A DNA stretch of 64,000 nt. Origin: Bradyrhizobium sp. PSBB068 (GTDB lineage: Bacteria > Pseudomonadota > Alphaproteobacteria > Rhizobiales > Xanthobacteraceae). Of this stretch, positions 17,138 to 25,794 are shown in pieces. Made by a program: the position numbers and the translations under genes. Within the stretch, counting starts at the first letter, position 1, and the number at the start of each line of letters is the position of its first letter. Under the pieces are notes generated by a model. That model was given only the letters and a program-made list of their open reading frames with translations. It did not search any database and was not told where the DNA came from. Location: NCBI GenBank assembly GCA_016839165.1, contig CP069300.1, positions 744,001 through 808,000 on the forward strand, in the 5' to 3' direction.

Positions 17138-17548
17138 ATGCAGGTCAACCCCTATCTCTCTTATGACGGCAATTGCGGCGCCGCGCTGAAATTCTACGAG
17201 AAGGTTCTCGGCGCGCGGATCGAGGAAACTTTTCCCTATGGCGAGGGCAATGCGGAAATGCAGACCCCGCCGGGCTGGAAGGACAAGATCATGCACGCCC
17301 GCCTCACGATCGACGGCGAGATCATCATGGCCTCCGACGCCCCGCCCGGCCACTTCCAGAAGCCGCAGGGATTCCACGTCTCGCTGCAGGTCGAGGATCC
17401 CGCGGAGGCCGAACGCCGCTTCAAGGACCTGTCCGAAGGCGGCGCGGTCACCATGCCGTTCGGCAAGACCTTCTTCTCCAACGGCTTCGGCATGTGCGTC
17501 GATCAGTTCGGCATCCCCTGGATGGTGAACTGCCCGCAGGGGATGTAG
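17138..17548 (+). CDS. VOC-superfamily protein, PhnB-like (glyoxalase/bleomycin-resistance fold)
   Basis: The 136-residue product starts MQVNPYLSYDGNCGAALKFYEKVLGA, the PhnB-like (DUF3335/3-demethylubiquinone type) N-terminus, and ends FGMCVDQFGIPWMVNCP. ATG 17138 follows AGGGAG. Likely metal ligands include the His in IMHARLTI. It is third in the DoxX-SRPBCC-VOC run, separated by a short repeat. Substrate unknown. Confidence 0.92.
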   Translation: MQVNPYLSYDGNCGAALKFYEKVLGARIEETFPYGEGNAEMQTPPGWKDKIMHARLTIDGEIIMASDAPPGHFQKPQGFHVSLQVEDPAEAERRFKDLSEGGAVTMPFGKTFFSNGFGMCVDQFGIPWMVNCPQGM

Positions 17549-17564
17549 GGCGGACAGCGGTCTC

Positions 17565-17620
17565 TATCACCGTCATCCCCCGCGAAATGGCTTCGCCTTT
17601 GCGCGGGGATGACGGGACGA
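17565..17620. repeat. Palindromic hairpin after the VOC gene
   Basis: CATCCCCCGCG and CGCGGGGATG are inverted about GAAATGGCTTCGCCTTTG. It lies between convergent genes and probably terminates both. Confidence 0.65.
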
Positions 17621-17630
17621 TGAATGCGCT

Positions 17631-18053
17631 CTACCGGCACCGCGGATAGATCGCGGCGAGCTCGCGACCGCGCAGCAGCAGCAGGCGCGAGGTCAGGCCG
17701 CCGCGGCGGATGATCCAGCCGCGCACCGGCGCAGGATAGGCTTCCAGCACCGCTTCGGATGCTTCCGGCTCCGCATAGGTGCGGCCGCGTCGGTCGATCG
17801 AGCGGGCGGCGTGGAAGCCGAGCACGGCGCGCCGCGTCACGCAGATGCGGTCGCCCGGCACCATCGAGAGCACCAGCGTGCAGGCCGACAGGCACGGCCC
17901 GTCGATCACCACGCGTTCGCCGGACTCGCGCACCTTGTCGAACAGGTCGATGAACGGGCCGACCTGCCCGCCGGGGCTGGCGAGGATGCGAACGTCGGCA
18001 TGTGCGCAGCCGAGCGTTGCGCAGAGAGCTGCCGCCGCGACGAGTGTTCTCAT
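17631..18053 (-). CDS. Periplasmic ClpP-like protein (COG3904 type)
   Basis: The 140-residue protein has a signal peptide (MRTLVAAAALCATLGCAHA). The mature part VRILASPGGQVGPFIDLFDKV, GPCLSACTLVLSM and AVLGFHAA matches the ClpP/crotonase-like core of COG3904 periplasmic proteins. The Ser in CLSACT and the His in LGFHAA would be the catalytic pair, with a disulphide possible at the two nearby cysteines. Proteolytic activity is not shown for the family. Confidence 0.7.
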   Translation of the reverse strand: MRTLVAAAALCATLGCAHADVRILASPGGQVGPFIDLFDKVRESGERVVIDGPCLSACTLVLSMVPGDRICVTRRAVLGFHAARSIDRRGRTYAEPEASEAVLEAYPAPVRGWIIRRGGLTSRLLLLRGRELAAIYPRCR

Positions 18054-18166
18054 AAGCGCAATCCCTGCCGCCGATGCGATCGAGGTCCCGCATCCGTGGT
18101 CACAGGCTCGCGCCGGAATGGGGCATCGTCAAGACGGATGCCCCGGTTCGCGATCGGCAGGCGGAC

Positions 18167-18457
18167 TCAGGCTGCGCGGTTCTTGAGCGCACCCACGATC
18201 GCCGTGAGCACCGCGCCGGCGACGCCGCCGCCCGCGACCTGTCCGATGATGCTGCCGATGTCAGGCGCAGCACCTGAATTGGCAAGCAGCGGGATCAGCA
18301 TGCCCAGAAGCTGTCCGCCCGCGCCGCCGCCGATGGCGCCGGCGATGGTGTTTCCGAGCGTGCCGAGATCGATGTTCTTGGCCGCTCCCGCGGCGACATT
18401 GCCGCCGACGGCTCCGCTGATGATCTGGATGATCAGATTGATGAGGACTCCCGACAT
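18167..18457 (-). CDS. Small Gly/Ala-rich hydrophobic protein
   Basis: ATG 18457 (MSGVLINLIIQIISGAVGGN) gives 96 residues with three amphipathic, glycine-zipper-like segments (GAVGGNVAAGAAKN, IAGAIGGGAGGQLLGMLIPLL, VAGGGVAGAVLTAIVGAL). This pattern can form membrane or oligomeric assemblies. No known domain was recognised. ATG 18490 would add 11 polar residues. Confidence 0.65.
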   Translation of the reverse strand: MSGVLINLIIQIISGAVGGNVAAGAAKNIDLGTLGNTIAGAIGGGAGGQLLGMLIPLLANSGAAPDIGSIIGQVAGGGVAGAVLTAIVGALKNRAA

Positions 18458-18631
18458 GACGCGATTTCTCCCCGGTATCTGGTTCAGCATGGCCGAGGCG
18501 CCGGCTGGCGCCCAGCGCCGCAGAGGTTAGGCGCGCGGCGCGCAGAGGTCATGCTGCGCACGCGAAGATTGCGCCCGATGCGGGCGGTATGCACCGGCTT
18601 TTTGGGGAGCTTTTCCGCTCGGCCGGCGGCC

Positions 18632-19645
18632 TCAGGCCGCGCCGGAGACGCCGGCCTCGGCAAAGGTCGCCATGCCGCCGTGGCAGGCCAGTGCCGCGCG
18701 CAGCAGCTGGATCGCAACCCCCGCGCCGGAGGCTTCGCCGAGCCGCATCTCGAGATCGAGCAGGGGTGCGAGCTCAAGATCGCGCAGCAGCATGCGATGG
18801 CCGAGTTCGGCCGAGACGTGCCCGGCGCGGCAATGTGCGAGGCCGTTGGGCGCAAGCCGCGCCAGCGGCAGCACCGCCGATGTCGCGACGAAGCCGTCGA
18901 GCAGCACCGGGATTGATCTTGCGCGCGCCGCCAGCACGGCGCCGAAGATGGCCGCGAGTTCGCGCCCGCCGAGCGCGACGGCGACGGCGAGCGGATCCTC
19001 GAGCAGGTTGCGATGTATTTTCAGCGCGGTATCGATCGTGGTGCGCTTGCGCAGCAGGCCGGCATCGTCGACGCCGGTGCCGCGGCCGGCCCAGCGCGCG
19101 CCGCGCCCGCCCATCAATGCCGCGCACAGCGTCGCGGCCACCGTGGTGTTGGCGATTCCCATCTCGCCGACCACGAGCAGATCGCATTGCTCCGGCACCG
19201 TGCGCCACCCGGTGTCGAGCGCGACCAGGAAGTCGGCGCCATCCATCGCCGGCGCCATCGTGAAATCGCGGGTCGGCCGCGCGAGTTCGAGCGGCTCGAC
19301 GCGCAATTCGGCGCCGGCGAGCTTGGCGATCTGGTTGATCGCGGCACCGCCTGCGGCGAAGTTCGCCACCATCTGCGCGGTGACCTCGGCGGGAAAGGCC
19401 GAGACGCCGCGCTCGGCGATGCCATGATTGCCGGCGAACACGGCGATCGTCACGTGGTCGAGCCGGGGGAGTTCGCGCCGCTGCCAGCGCGCCAGCCAGA
19501 TCGCGACCTCCTCCAGCCGGCCGAGGCTACCCGGCGGCTTGGTCAGGTTCTGCTGGCGCAGGGTTGCTGCTGCGGCAGTGGCCTCGTCGCCCTCGGGCAG
19601 CTCGCGACAAAAGCTGCGGATGTCGTCTAGAGTATTGAACTGCAT
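18632..19645 (-). CDS. cobT: Nicotinate-nucleotide-dimethylbenzimidazole phosphoribosyltransferase CobT
   Basis: CobT makes alpha-ribazole phosphate, the lower-ligand precursor of cobalamin. The 337-residue protein from ATG 19645 shows the family blocks LTKPPGSLGRLEEVA, VFAGNHGIAERGVSAFPAEVTAQM, GEMGIANTT and the active-site Glu region LGEASGAGVAIQLL. It is divergent from cobS and cobC, so the loop-assembly genes form a small locus. No cobalamin riboswitch was recognised in the 150-base divergent gap, which is mostly repeat. Confidence 0.96.
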   Translation of the reverse strand: MQFNTLDDIRSFCRELPEGDEATAAAATLRQQNLTKPPGSLGRLEEVAIWLARWQRRELPRLDHVTIAVFAGNHGIAERGVSAFPAEVTAQMVANFAAGGAAINQIAKLAGAELRVEPLELARPTRDFTMAPAMDGADFLVALDTGWRTVPEQCDLLVVGEMGIANTTVAATLCAALMGGRGARWAGRGTGVDDAGLLRKRTTIDTALKIHRNLLEDPLAVAVALGGRELAAIFGAVLAARARSIPVLLDGFVATSAVLPLARLAPNGLAHCRAGHVSAELGHRMLLRDLELAPLLDLEMRLGEASGAGVAIQLLRAALACHGGMATFAEAGVSGAA

Positions 19646-19676
19646 GCGATTCCCTCGTCGAGCGGGCCGCAAACTA

Positions 19677-19780
19677 AAGCATGATCCGGAAAAGTGTGAA
19701 GCGGTTTTCCGAGAAGATCATGCCCAATCACGAGGCTAAAGCGCGATGACGATCCGCCCGATCTCATCGCGCTTTAGTTC
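19677..19780. repeat. Composite palindromic repeat (AGCATGATC family), copy 2
   Basis: Starts AGCATGATCCGGAAAAGTGT and includes GCGGTTTTCCGAGAAGATCA, then the inverted pair AAAGCGCGATGA/TCATCGCGCTTT. It is the inverse of the 6721-6806 copy and fills the cobT-cobS divergent region. Confidence 0.85.
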
Positions 19781-19796
19781 AATTCGAAGGCCGACC

Positions 19797-20549
19797 ATGA
19801 ATCAATGGCTCGACGATCTCAGGATCGCCATCGCCTTTCTGACCCGGTTGCCGATGCCGCATCCGGACGGCGCGCGGCCGGAAAGCTTTGCGCGGGCGCA
19901 GCGACTGTTCCCGCTGGTCGGCGCCGGCATCGGGGCGGCGGTCGGGCTGTTCTGCCTGCTGCTGCGGTCGATCGGCGTGCCGGATCTTGCCGCGGCCGCG
20001 CTCACGCTCGGCGGGGCTGCGCTGCTGACCGGTGCGCTGCATGAGGACGGGCTTGCCGATGTCGCCGACGGATTCGGCGGCGGCCGCGATGTCGCGGCCA
20101 AGCTCGAGATCATGCGTGATAGCCGGCTCGGGACCTATGGCGCGCTGGCGCTGGTGGTGAGCTTTGCCAGCAAGCTTGCGGCGCTGGCTGCGCTTCCCGA
20201 CGGCATGGTCGTGCAGAGCCTGATCGCGGCGCATGCGCTCGGTCGCGGCGCGCTGCCGTGGATCGCGATCAGCCTGCCTTACGCCCGGAAAGATGGTCTC
20301 GCCGCCAATGCCGGCCGGCCCGATGGTGCGATCGCGGCGGTCGCGGCCGGCATCGCGCTCTTGATAGCAATCCTTGCGCTGCCCCTCGGCAGCGCGCTGC
20401 TGGCGGCGATCGCGGCCGGCGCGAGCGCATTGATCATGATGCAATTGGCAAGGCGGCAGATCGGCGGCCAGACCGGCGATGTGCTTGGCGGTGCCGAGCA
20501 GGTCGCGGAGACGGCGATCCTGGTGCTGCTCGCAGCGCGGTTGGGATAG
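19797..20549 (+). CDS. cobS: Adenosylcobinamide-GDP ribazoletransferase CobS
   Basis: This integral membrane enzyme joins alpha-ribazole to adenosylcobinamide-GDP in the last step of cobalamin assembly. From ATG 19797 it has 250 residues with the conserved acidic membrane motif GALHEDGLADVADGFGGG and MRDSRLGTYGALAL, several hydrophobic helices, and the end IGGQTGDVLGGAEQ. ATG 19746 is in frame but would read through the repeat. Followed by cobC after seven bases. Confidence 0.96.
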   Translation: MNQWLDDLRIAIAFLTRLPMPHPDGARPESFARAQRLFPLVGAGIGAAVGLFCLLLRSIGVPDLAAAALTLGGAALLTGALHEDGLADVADGFGGGRDVAAKLEIMRDSRLGTYGALALVVSFASKLAALAALPDGMVVQSLIAAHALGRGALPWIAISLPYARKDGLAANAGRPDGAIAAVAAGIALLIAILALPLGSALLAAIAAGASALIMMQLARRQIGGQTGDVLGGAEQVAETAILVLLAARLG

Positions 20550-20556
20550 TGGAAAA

Positions 20557-21147
20557 ATGAACGGTGAAACGCATCTCTGGCTGATCCGCCACGCGCCGGT
20601 CGACGGTCCGCGCGGCGTGATCCATGCGCCGGATGCGCCCGCCGACCTCGGCGATGCCGCGGCCTTCGCCACGTTGCAGGCGCGGCTGCCGGCCAACGCT
20701 TTCGCGGTGTGCAGTCCGGCGCGGCGCACCAGCGAGACCGCCGTGCGGCTCGGCCTTACGGCAACGGCGGATGAAGCCTTTCGCGAGCAGGATTTTGGCG
20801 ATTGGACCGGCCGCCGCCACAGCGAGATCGAGCAAGAGCTCGGCGCGGAAGCCTATCGCGCGTTCTGGCAATCGCCGGGCACCAACCGGCCGCCCGGCGG
20901 CGAAAGCTTTGCCGATCAGATCGCCCGCGCGCGAGCTGGGCTAGCACGCTTGCCGGTCGGTGACGTCGTGCTGGTCGTGCATTCCGGCACCATCCGCGCG
21001 ATCCTCGCGATCGCGCTTGAGCTCGCGCCGGAGCTCGCATTGCGCTTCGTCATCGATCCGCTGTCGCTGACGCGGATCGATCGGCTCAAGAATACGTGGC
21101 GTGTTGTTGGCGTGAATCAATCGCCGCTACCAGTCCCGTCATCCTGA
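20557..21147 (+). CDS. cobC: Histidine phosphatase family, probable alpha-ribazole phosphatase CobC
   Basis: The 196-residue protein has the phosphoglycerate-mutase-like fold: nucleophilic His in WLIRHAPVD, FREQDFGDWTGRRHSEIE, GGESFADQ and VVHSGTIRAI with the second His. Next to cobS and cobT it most likely removes the phosphate of alpha-ribazole-5'-phosphate. ATG 20557 was chosen because upstream residues fall inside cobS. Confidence 0.9.
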   Translation: MNGETHLWLIRHAPVDGPRGVIHAPDAPADLGDAAAFATLQARLPANAFAVCSPARRTSETAVRLGLTATADEAFREQDFGDWTGRRHSEIEQELGAEAYRAFWQSPGTNRPPGGESFADQIARARAGLARLPVGDVVLVVHSGTIRAILAIALELAPELALRFVIDPLSLTRIDRLKNTWRVVGVNQSPLPVPSS

Positions 21148-21243
21148 GGCGCGAGCGGAGCGAGCCTCGAAGGATGCACAGCCCGGCCGGTAGCCGTCGA
21201 TCCTTCGAGACGCCGCTACGCGGCTCCTCCGGATGACGGTGAT
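21138..21243. repeat. Extragenic palindrome (CTCGAAGGAT family), copy 1
   Basis: CGTCATCCTGAGG and CTCCGGATGACG are outer arms; GCCTCGAAGGAT and ATCCTTCGAGAC inner arms. It lies between the convergent cobC and SDR genes and may end both. Confidence 0.75.
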
Positions 21244-21267
21244 GCAATGAATGCGCGGTTGGAAAGA

Positions 21268-22068
21268 TTACCCATTCCGCCGCTCGCCGCGCAGGGTCGG
21301 CAGGCCGATGCCGGCGGCGTCGAAGCCGCCGTCGACGGCGAGGATCTGTCCGGTGATGTAGCTTGAGCGGTCCGAGCAGAGGAAGAAGATCGCCTCCGCC
21401 AGCTCCTCCTCCAGCCCATAGCGGTTGAGCGGGATCGCGTCGTGATAGTCGGCGCGGATTTCCGGCGTGTGCACGGCTTTCGCCATCGCGGTCTCGACCG
21501 GCCCAGGCGCCACGCCGTTGACGCGGATGCCGAGCGAGGCGAGCTCGACCGCGAGCTGCTTGGTGAGATGCGCGAGCCCCGCCTTGCTGGTGCCGTAGGC
21601 CGAGCGCAGCGTCGAGGCGCGCACCGCCGAGATCGAGGTGATGTTGACGATCGCGCCGCCGCCATGCTCGCGCATCAAGGGGGCAGCCGCCTTGGTGCAG
21701 AGGAACGGGCCGGTGAGGTTGACCGCCATGATCCGGCTCCAGTCGGCGTCGGAGGTCTCCAATACCGGCGCGAACACCGCCGTGCCGGCATTGTTGACCA
21801 GCGCGTCGAGCCGGCCGAAGCGGTTTGCGATCGCAGCGATCGCGGCTGCCACACCGGCAGCGTCAGATACGTCGCAGGTCAGCGCCAGCGTGTCGTCGGG
21901 CTGCTTCAAGGCCGCCACTGTGCTCTCCAGCAGCAAGCCCTCGATGTCGAGCAGCGCGACGCGCCAGCCGTCGGCGAGAAAGCGCTTCGCCGCCGCAAGC
22001 CCGATGCCGCGCGCGGCGCCGGTCACGAGGGCGACTTTGTGTGCGAAGGGAGTCATCGGAAGGTCCAT
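21268..22068 (-). CDS. Short-chain dehydrogenase/reductase (SDR)
   Basis: A classical SDR of 266 residues: cofactor motif TGAARGIG, NNAG, catalytic Ser in NITSIS and YGTSK, and VAPGPVETAMAKAV. The D in LLDIEG after beta-2 points to NAD(H) rather than NADP(H). ATG 22056 (MTPFAHKVALVTG) is an equally possible start. Substrate unknown; no operon partner. Confidence 0.94.
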   Translation of the reverse strand: MDLPMTPFAHKVALVTGAARGIGLAAAKRFLADGWRVALLDIEGLLLESTVAALKQPDDTLALTCDVSDAAGVAAAIAAIANRFGRLDALVNNAGTAVFAPVLETSDADWSRIMAVNLTGPFLCTKAAAPLMREHGGGAIVNITSISAVRASTLRSAYGTSKAGLAHLTKQLAVELASLGIRVNGVAPGPVETAMAKAVHTPEIRADYHDAIPLNRYGLEEELAEAIFFLCSDRSSYITGQILAVDGGFDAAGIGLPTLRGERRNG

Positions 22069-22147
22069 CGGTTCGGGCAGAAATCCCGACCGTCTGCGAC
22101 CTTTACCCTAACGTGTCAACCCGACAGGGATGCCTTGTCATTCTTGC

Positions 22148-22203
22148 GTCGAAAGTGGGCGTCTCGAAGGATGCGCGGTCCCCAGCCCGGGCCGCGCACC
22201 CTT
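22148..22203. repeat. Extragenic palindrome (CTCGAAGGAT family), copy 2
   Basis: TCTCGAAGGATGCGCGG and CCGCGCACCCTTCGAGGA are inverted about a GC-rich loop. It lies between the triple-PAS receptor and the SDR gene. Confidence 0.7.
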
Positions 22204-22221
22204 CGAGGATCGCACCGCGCC

Positions 22222-23892
22222 TTACGCCGCGAGCTCGGCGGAGGCGCGCTGCATGTTTGTGGACATGTCCTGGGTCACGATGCTCTGCTCCTCGACCGCA
22301 GCGGCGGTGGAGGTGATGTATTCGTTGACGCCGGCGATTGCAGCCTTGATCTCGGACAGCGAGGTCGCCACCGCTGCGGCGATCGAGTTGAGCGCATCGA
22401 TTTCCGAGGAGATCGTATCGGTCGCCTGCTTGGCCTGGTTGGCGAGGCTCTTCACTTCGGAGGCGACCACCGCGAAGCCGCGGCCGGCTTCGCCCGCGCG
22501 TGCCGATTCGATCGTGGCATTGAGCGCGAGCAGGTTGATCTGCCCGGTGATGCTCGAGATCATCTCGACGATGCCGCTCATCGCCTGAGCTGCGGTATTG
22601 AGCTTCTGGGCCTGGCCGTCGGCAGCCTCGACGCGGCCGGTGGCGACCGCGGCGTTCTGCTTCGACTTGGTCATGGTCTCCGAGATCTCGCGGATCGAGG
22701 CGCTCATCTCCTCGCTGCCGGCGGCGACCGCCTCGATCAGGCCGCGCGCGCTGTCGGCCTTCTTGCGGCCGATCGCCTGCGCGGTGATGTCGGTGGCGTA
22801 TTTCACCACCTTGTAGGGCTTGCCGTTGAGATCGAGGATCGGGTTGTAGGAGGCCTGGATCCAGATCTCGCGGCCGCCCTTGGCGATGCGCTTGAACTCG
22901 CCGGCCTGGAACTCGCCGCGGTTCAGCGCTCCCCAGAACTCGCGATAGCCCTGCGAGCTTGCCTCGACCGGCTCGACGAACATGCTGTGATGCCGGCCCT
23001 GGATCTCGGCAAGCGAATAGCCCATCGCGGCGAGGAAGTTCGGATTCGCGTTGCGGATCGTGCCGTCCATGTTGAATTCGATCACCGCCTGCGACTTGCC
23101 GATCGCATCGATCTGGCCGTCATTGTCGGCGGCCTTCAGCTTCTGCTCAGTCACGTCGGTCGCGAACTTGACGACCTTGAACGGCTTGCCGCGATCGTCG
23201 AGGATCGGATTGTAGCTGGCGAGGATCCAGATCTCCTTGCCGCCCTTGGCGATGCGCTTGAACTCGCCGGCCTCGAACTCGCCGCGGTTCAGCCGCGCCC
23301 AGAAATTGCGGTAGGTCGCACTGTCGCGGTCGGCCGTCGGCACGAAGATGCTGTGATGCTTGCCCTGGATCTCGGGGAGCGAATAGCCCATCGCGTTGAG
23401 GAAGTTCTCGTTGGCGTTGACGATGGTGCCGTCCATGTTGAACTCGATCACCGCCTGGGCCCGGCCGATCGCAGCGATCTTGCCGGCATCTTCCATACTG
23501 TGGATCTTCTGCGCGGTGATGTCGGTGGCGAACTTGACGACGCCGACCGGCTTGCCGGCCTTGTCCAGGATCGGATTGTAGGAGGCCTGGATCCAGATCT
23601 CGCGGCCGCCCTTGGCGATGCGCTTGTACTGTGCGGCCTGGAATTCGCCGCGGTTCAGTCGCGCCCAGAATTCGCGATAGTCGTGACTGTCGCGCGTGGC
23701 CGGTTCGACGAACATGCTGTGGTGCTTGCCCCTGATCTCGTCGAGCGAGTAGCCCATCGCGTTCAGGAAGTTCTCGTTTGCGGTGACGATGGTACCATCG
23801 AGCTTGAACTCGATGACTGCCTGCGACTTGCCGATCGCTGCGGCTTGCGCCAGCGCACTGTCGTTGTTTGCCTTGTTGCTGAAACCGAACAT
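22222..23892 (-). CDS. Triple-PAS soluble methyl-accepting chemotaxis protein (BdlA-like)
   Basis: ATG 23892 (MFGFSNKAN) has CGGAG upstream; 556 residues. Three PAS-PAC units of exactly 122 residues each begin [22 protein letters not shown] and [11 protein letters not shown], share KHHSMFVEP or KHHSIFVP, and [12 protein letters not shown]. The remaining part is a chemoreceptor signalling domain with [26 protein letters not shown]. There are no transmembrane helices. Cytoplasmic PAS-MCPs such as BdlA sense redox, oxygen or internal metabolites; the ligand is unknown here. The units are very similar at DNA level, so the duplication is recent. Confidence 0.93.
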   Translation of the reverse strand: MFGFSNKANNDSALAQAAAIGKSQAVIEFKLDGTIVTANENFLNAMGYSLDEIRGKHHSMFVEPATRDSHDYREFWARLNRGEFQAAQYKRIAKGGREIWIQASYNPILDKAGKPVGVVKFATDITAQKIHSMEDAGKIAAIGRAQAVIEFNMDGTIVNANENFLNAMGYSLPEIQGKHHSIFVPTADRDSATYRNFWARLNRGEFEAGEFKRIAKGGKEIWILASYNPILDDRGKPFKVVKFATDVTEQKLKAADNDGQIDAIGKSQAVIEFNMDGTIRNANPNFLAAMGYSLAEIQGRHHSMFVEPVEASSQGYREFWGALNRGEFQAGEFKRIAKGGREIWIQASYNPILDLNGKPYKVVKYATDITAQAIGRKKADSARGLIEAVAAGSEEMSASIREISETMTKSKQNAAVATGRVEAADGQAQKLNTAAQAMSGIVEMISSITGQINLLALNATIESARAGEAGRGFAVVASEVKSLANQAKQATDTISSEIDALNSIAAAVATSLSEIKAAIAGVNEYITSTAAAVEEQSIVTQDMSTNMQRASAELAA

Positions 23893-24320
23893 CAGGGCTC
23901 CGTGAATGTTCAAATGAGACGGGATGGAAAAGCGGATCGCGGCAACTCACGGAAAGGTTGCAGCGAGCCGTTTAGCATCGGTAAAGGCTGCGGCTTGGCA
24001 CGGATTGCATAACGCAGTGCGGCGCATGTCCATCTATCTCATTTCGCGAAGTAATTTTTTCATCTGCACGTTATCATCCATAGTCGCGATGCAATGTTCA
24101 CCGTAATCTTACGGACGAAAATCGATGACAATTCTGGTCTGATGCGGATGATTGCAACGCGTGCACTTCACCAGCTCTGATAGACCTATCACGAAGGCTG
24201 ATATTGCCGACTGTTTTCAAGGATCGATCCAGCACTTCGATTCGCTGATCTCGACGAATGCGTGTCGCGTCGATGTCCGCTCTCAGCGCCGGGCGCCGCA
24301 CAAATAATTTCCGCACGAGA
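23893..24320. other. Intergenic stretch without recognised gene
   Basis: About 430 bases between divergent genes. The part near 24020-24120 is AT-richer than the surroundings and probably carries the chemoreceptor promoter. A 72-codon minus-strand frame here has no family features and unusual codon use, and I do not call it. Confidence 0.5.
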
Positions 24321-24347
24321 TGTCGGCACGACTGTCTCCGGCCCGTC
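24321..24347 (+). promoter_or_regulatory. Candidate ECF42-type promoter, copy 4
   Basis: TGTCGG at 24321-24326, 17 bases, CGTC at 24344-24347, 30 bases before the GST ATG. Confidence 0.7.
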
Positions 24348-24377
24348 CTCGGTAGACCGATTCATGATGGAGTTCCG

Positions 24378-25052
24378 ATGTCGCTCACCCTGCATTACCA
24401 CCCGCTGTCCTCGTTCTGCTGGAAGGCGCTGGTCGCGCTTTACGAGAACGGCGCACCGTTCACGCCGCATATGGTCAATCTCGGCGATCCCGCCGAGCGC
24501 GCGGCGTTGCTCGCGCTGTGGCCGATCGGCCGCTTCCCCGTGCTGCGCGACGAGACGCGCGGCGAGACAGTGCCTGAATCGAGCATCGTCATCGAATATC
24601 TCGATCGACACTATCCCGGTGCCGTCAAATTGATCCCGGACCATCCGGACCTCGCGCTGCAGACCCGGCTGCGCGACCGCTTCCTCGATCTCTATGTCCA
24701 TCTGCCGACGCAGAAGATCGTCGGCGACCGGCTGCGGCCGGCGGACGCCAAGGATCCGCACGGCGTCGCCGAGGCGCGGGCGCAGCTCCGCGCCTCCTAT
24801 GCGATCCTGGATCAGCAATTGCTGATCCTGGATCAGCAGCTTGGGCATGGCGGCTGGATGATCGGCGAGCATGTCACGCTCGCCGATTGCGCGGCCGCGC
24901 CGGCGCTGTTCTACGGCAACAAGGTCGAGCCGATCGGCGAGGCGCACCGCCACCTGGCCGCTTATCTCGAGCGGCTGAAGGCGCGGCCGTCCTTCGCGCG
25001 GGTCCTCAAGGAGGCCGAGCCCTATTTCGGCATGTTCCCGCAGGAAGGGTGA
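24378..25052 (+). CDS. Glutathione S-transferase family protein
   Basis: The 224-residue protein has LHYHPLSSFCWKALVALYENG (Ser/Cys active-site region), GRFPVLRDET and VPESSIVIEYLD (glutathione-binding), and the helical domain motif GEHVTLADCAAAPALFY. It contains a short tandem duplication, ILDQQLL then ILDQQLG, from a 21-base repeat near 24805-24845. Probably detoxifies electrophiles; it has its own ECF42-type motif. Confidence 0.92.
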   Translation: MSLTLHYHPLSSFCWKALVALYENGAPFTPHMVNLGDPAERAALLALWPIGRFPVLRDETRGETVPESSIVIEYLDRHYPGAVKLIPDHPDLALQTRLRDRFLDLYVHLPTQKIVGDRLRPADAKDPHGVAEARAQLRASYAILDQQLLILDQQLGHGGWMIGEHVTLADCAAAPALFYGNKVEPIGEAHRHLAAYLERLKARPSFARVLKEAEPYFGMFPQEG

Positions 25053-25094
25053 GCGCCGATCCGGTTCCGGTTCCGAAAATAAATTGCGGCGCGA

Positions 25095-25121
25095 TGTCGG
25101 TTTCGCGTCGTGCCGTTCGTC
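25095..25121 (+). promoter_or_regulatory. Candidate ECF42-type promoter, copy 5
   Basis: TGTCGG at 25095-25100, 17 bases, CGTC at 25118-25121. The next start codon with a ribosome-binding site is ATG 25190, 68 bases on. Confidence 0.68.
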
Positions 25122-25189
25122 ATCTCCCTGAGACCCGGGCCCTGGAGCGCGCAACCTCCAGAGGCCCGGGCGACATGTGTGGAGACGAC

Positions 25190-25561
25190 ATGGCTGCAGC
25201 TGGCAACAGGGCGGAGATCATCCGCTCCCTCTTCGCCGCCTATCTCGCCAACGATCGCGCGAGCGTCGAGGCGGCGTTCACTGCGGATTTCCGTTTCTCG
25301 ACGCCGTATGGCGAGAACATCGACAAGCCGCGCTATTTCGCCGAGTGCTGGCGCGACAGCGGCTGGATCGGCCGCCACGAGATCGAGCGCATCATGGTCG
25401 ACGGTGTTGAAGCCTTCGTCACCTACCGCTGCGTCGCGCGGGACGGCAAGAGCTTCCGCAACACCGAGTTCTTCGTGTTCGACGGCGACAAGGTATCGCG
25501 CATCGACGTCTATTTCGGTCCGTCGCATCAGGACGGCGAGCTCGTCAGGCAGGAGCGGTAA
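25190..25561 (+). CDS. NTF2-like/SnoaL family protein
   Basis: From ATG 25190, preceded by GGAGACGAC, it has 123 residues: NRAEIIRSLFAAYLANDRASVEAAF, PYGENIDKPRYFAECW and FDGDKVSRIDVYFG, a typical SnoaL-like fold. ATG 25175 is a close alternative. Function unknown; it is embedded in the GST/DGPF stress cluster. Confidence 0.88.
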   Translation: MAAAGNRAEIIRSLFAAYLANDRASVEAAFTADFRFSTPYGENIDKPRYFAECWRDSGWIGRHEIERIMVDGVEAFVTYRCVARDGKSFRNTEFFVFDGDKVSRIDVYFGPSHQDGELVRQER

Positions 25562-25794
25562 GGCAGCATCGGTGATATGGCGCGTGCGATCGCCGTCATC
25601 GGCGCGCACGCTCTGCGAAGGAAGCCCAAACAATGCCCATTGCGCGTGAAAACGGTGGCCTGTCGCAAGCACGGCTCGCGTGCTGGATGCGCCGCAGCCG
25701 CCCGCGGTGTTTTCCGATTTCTGGACGCTCGCCTATCAGGCGATCGATGACTAGGAGCCTGCGTCAATGACGTCGAAGACAATTTCAAAGGTCG
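25562..25794. other. Intergenic stretch with a possible gene remnant
   Basis: Positions about 25680-25753 read in one frame as VLDAPQPPAVFSDFWTLAY followed by QAIDD and a stop, which looks like a real protein C-terminus without a matching body; the preceding ARENGGLSQARLA is in another frame. I read this as the tail of a decayed gene. Parent family not recognised. Confidence 0.3.

Noticed and set aside
19646..19796. Cobalamin riboswitch between cobT and cobS
   Set aside because: The gap is filled by a composite palindromic repeat also present at 6721, and no B12-box was seen.
22100..22140. TGTCGG on the minus strand before the SDR gene
   Set aside because: No CGTC or CGTT follows at 17 bases, so it does not belong to the ECF42-type set.
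24098..24316. 72-residue minus-strand frame before the GST gene
   Set aside because: No signal, domain or ribosome-binding site, and it overlaps the promoter motif at 24321 closely.
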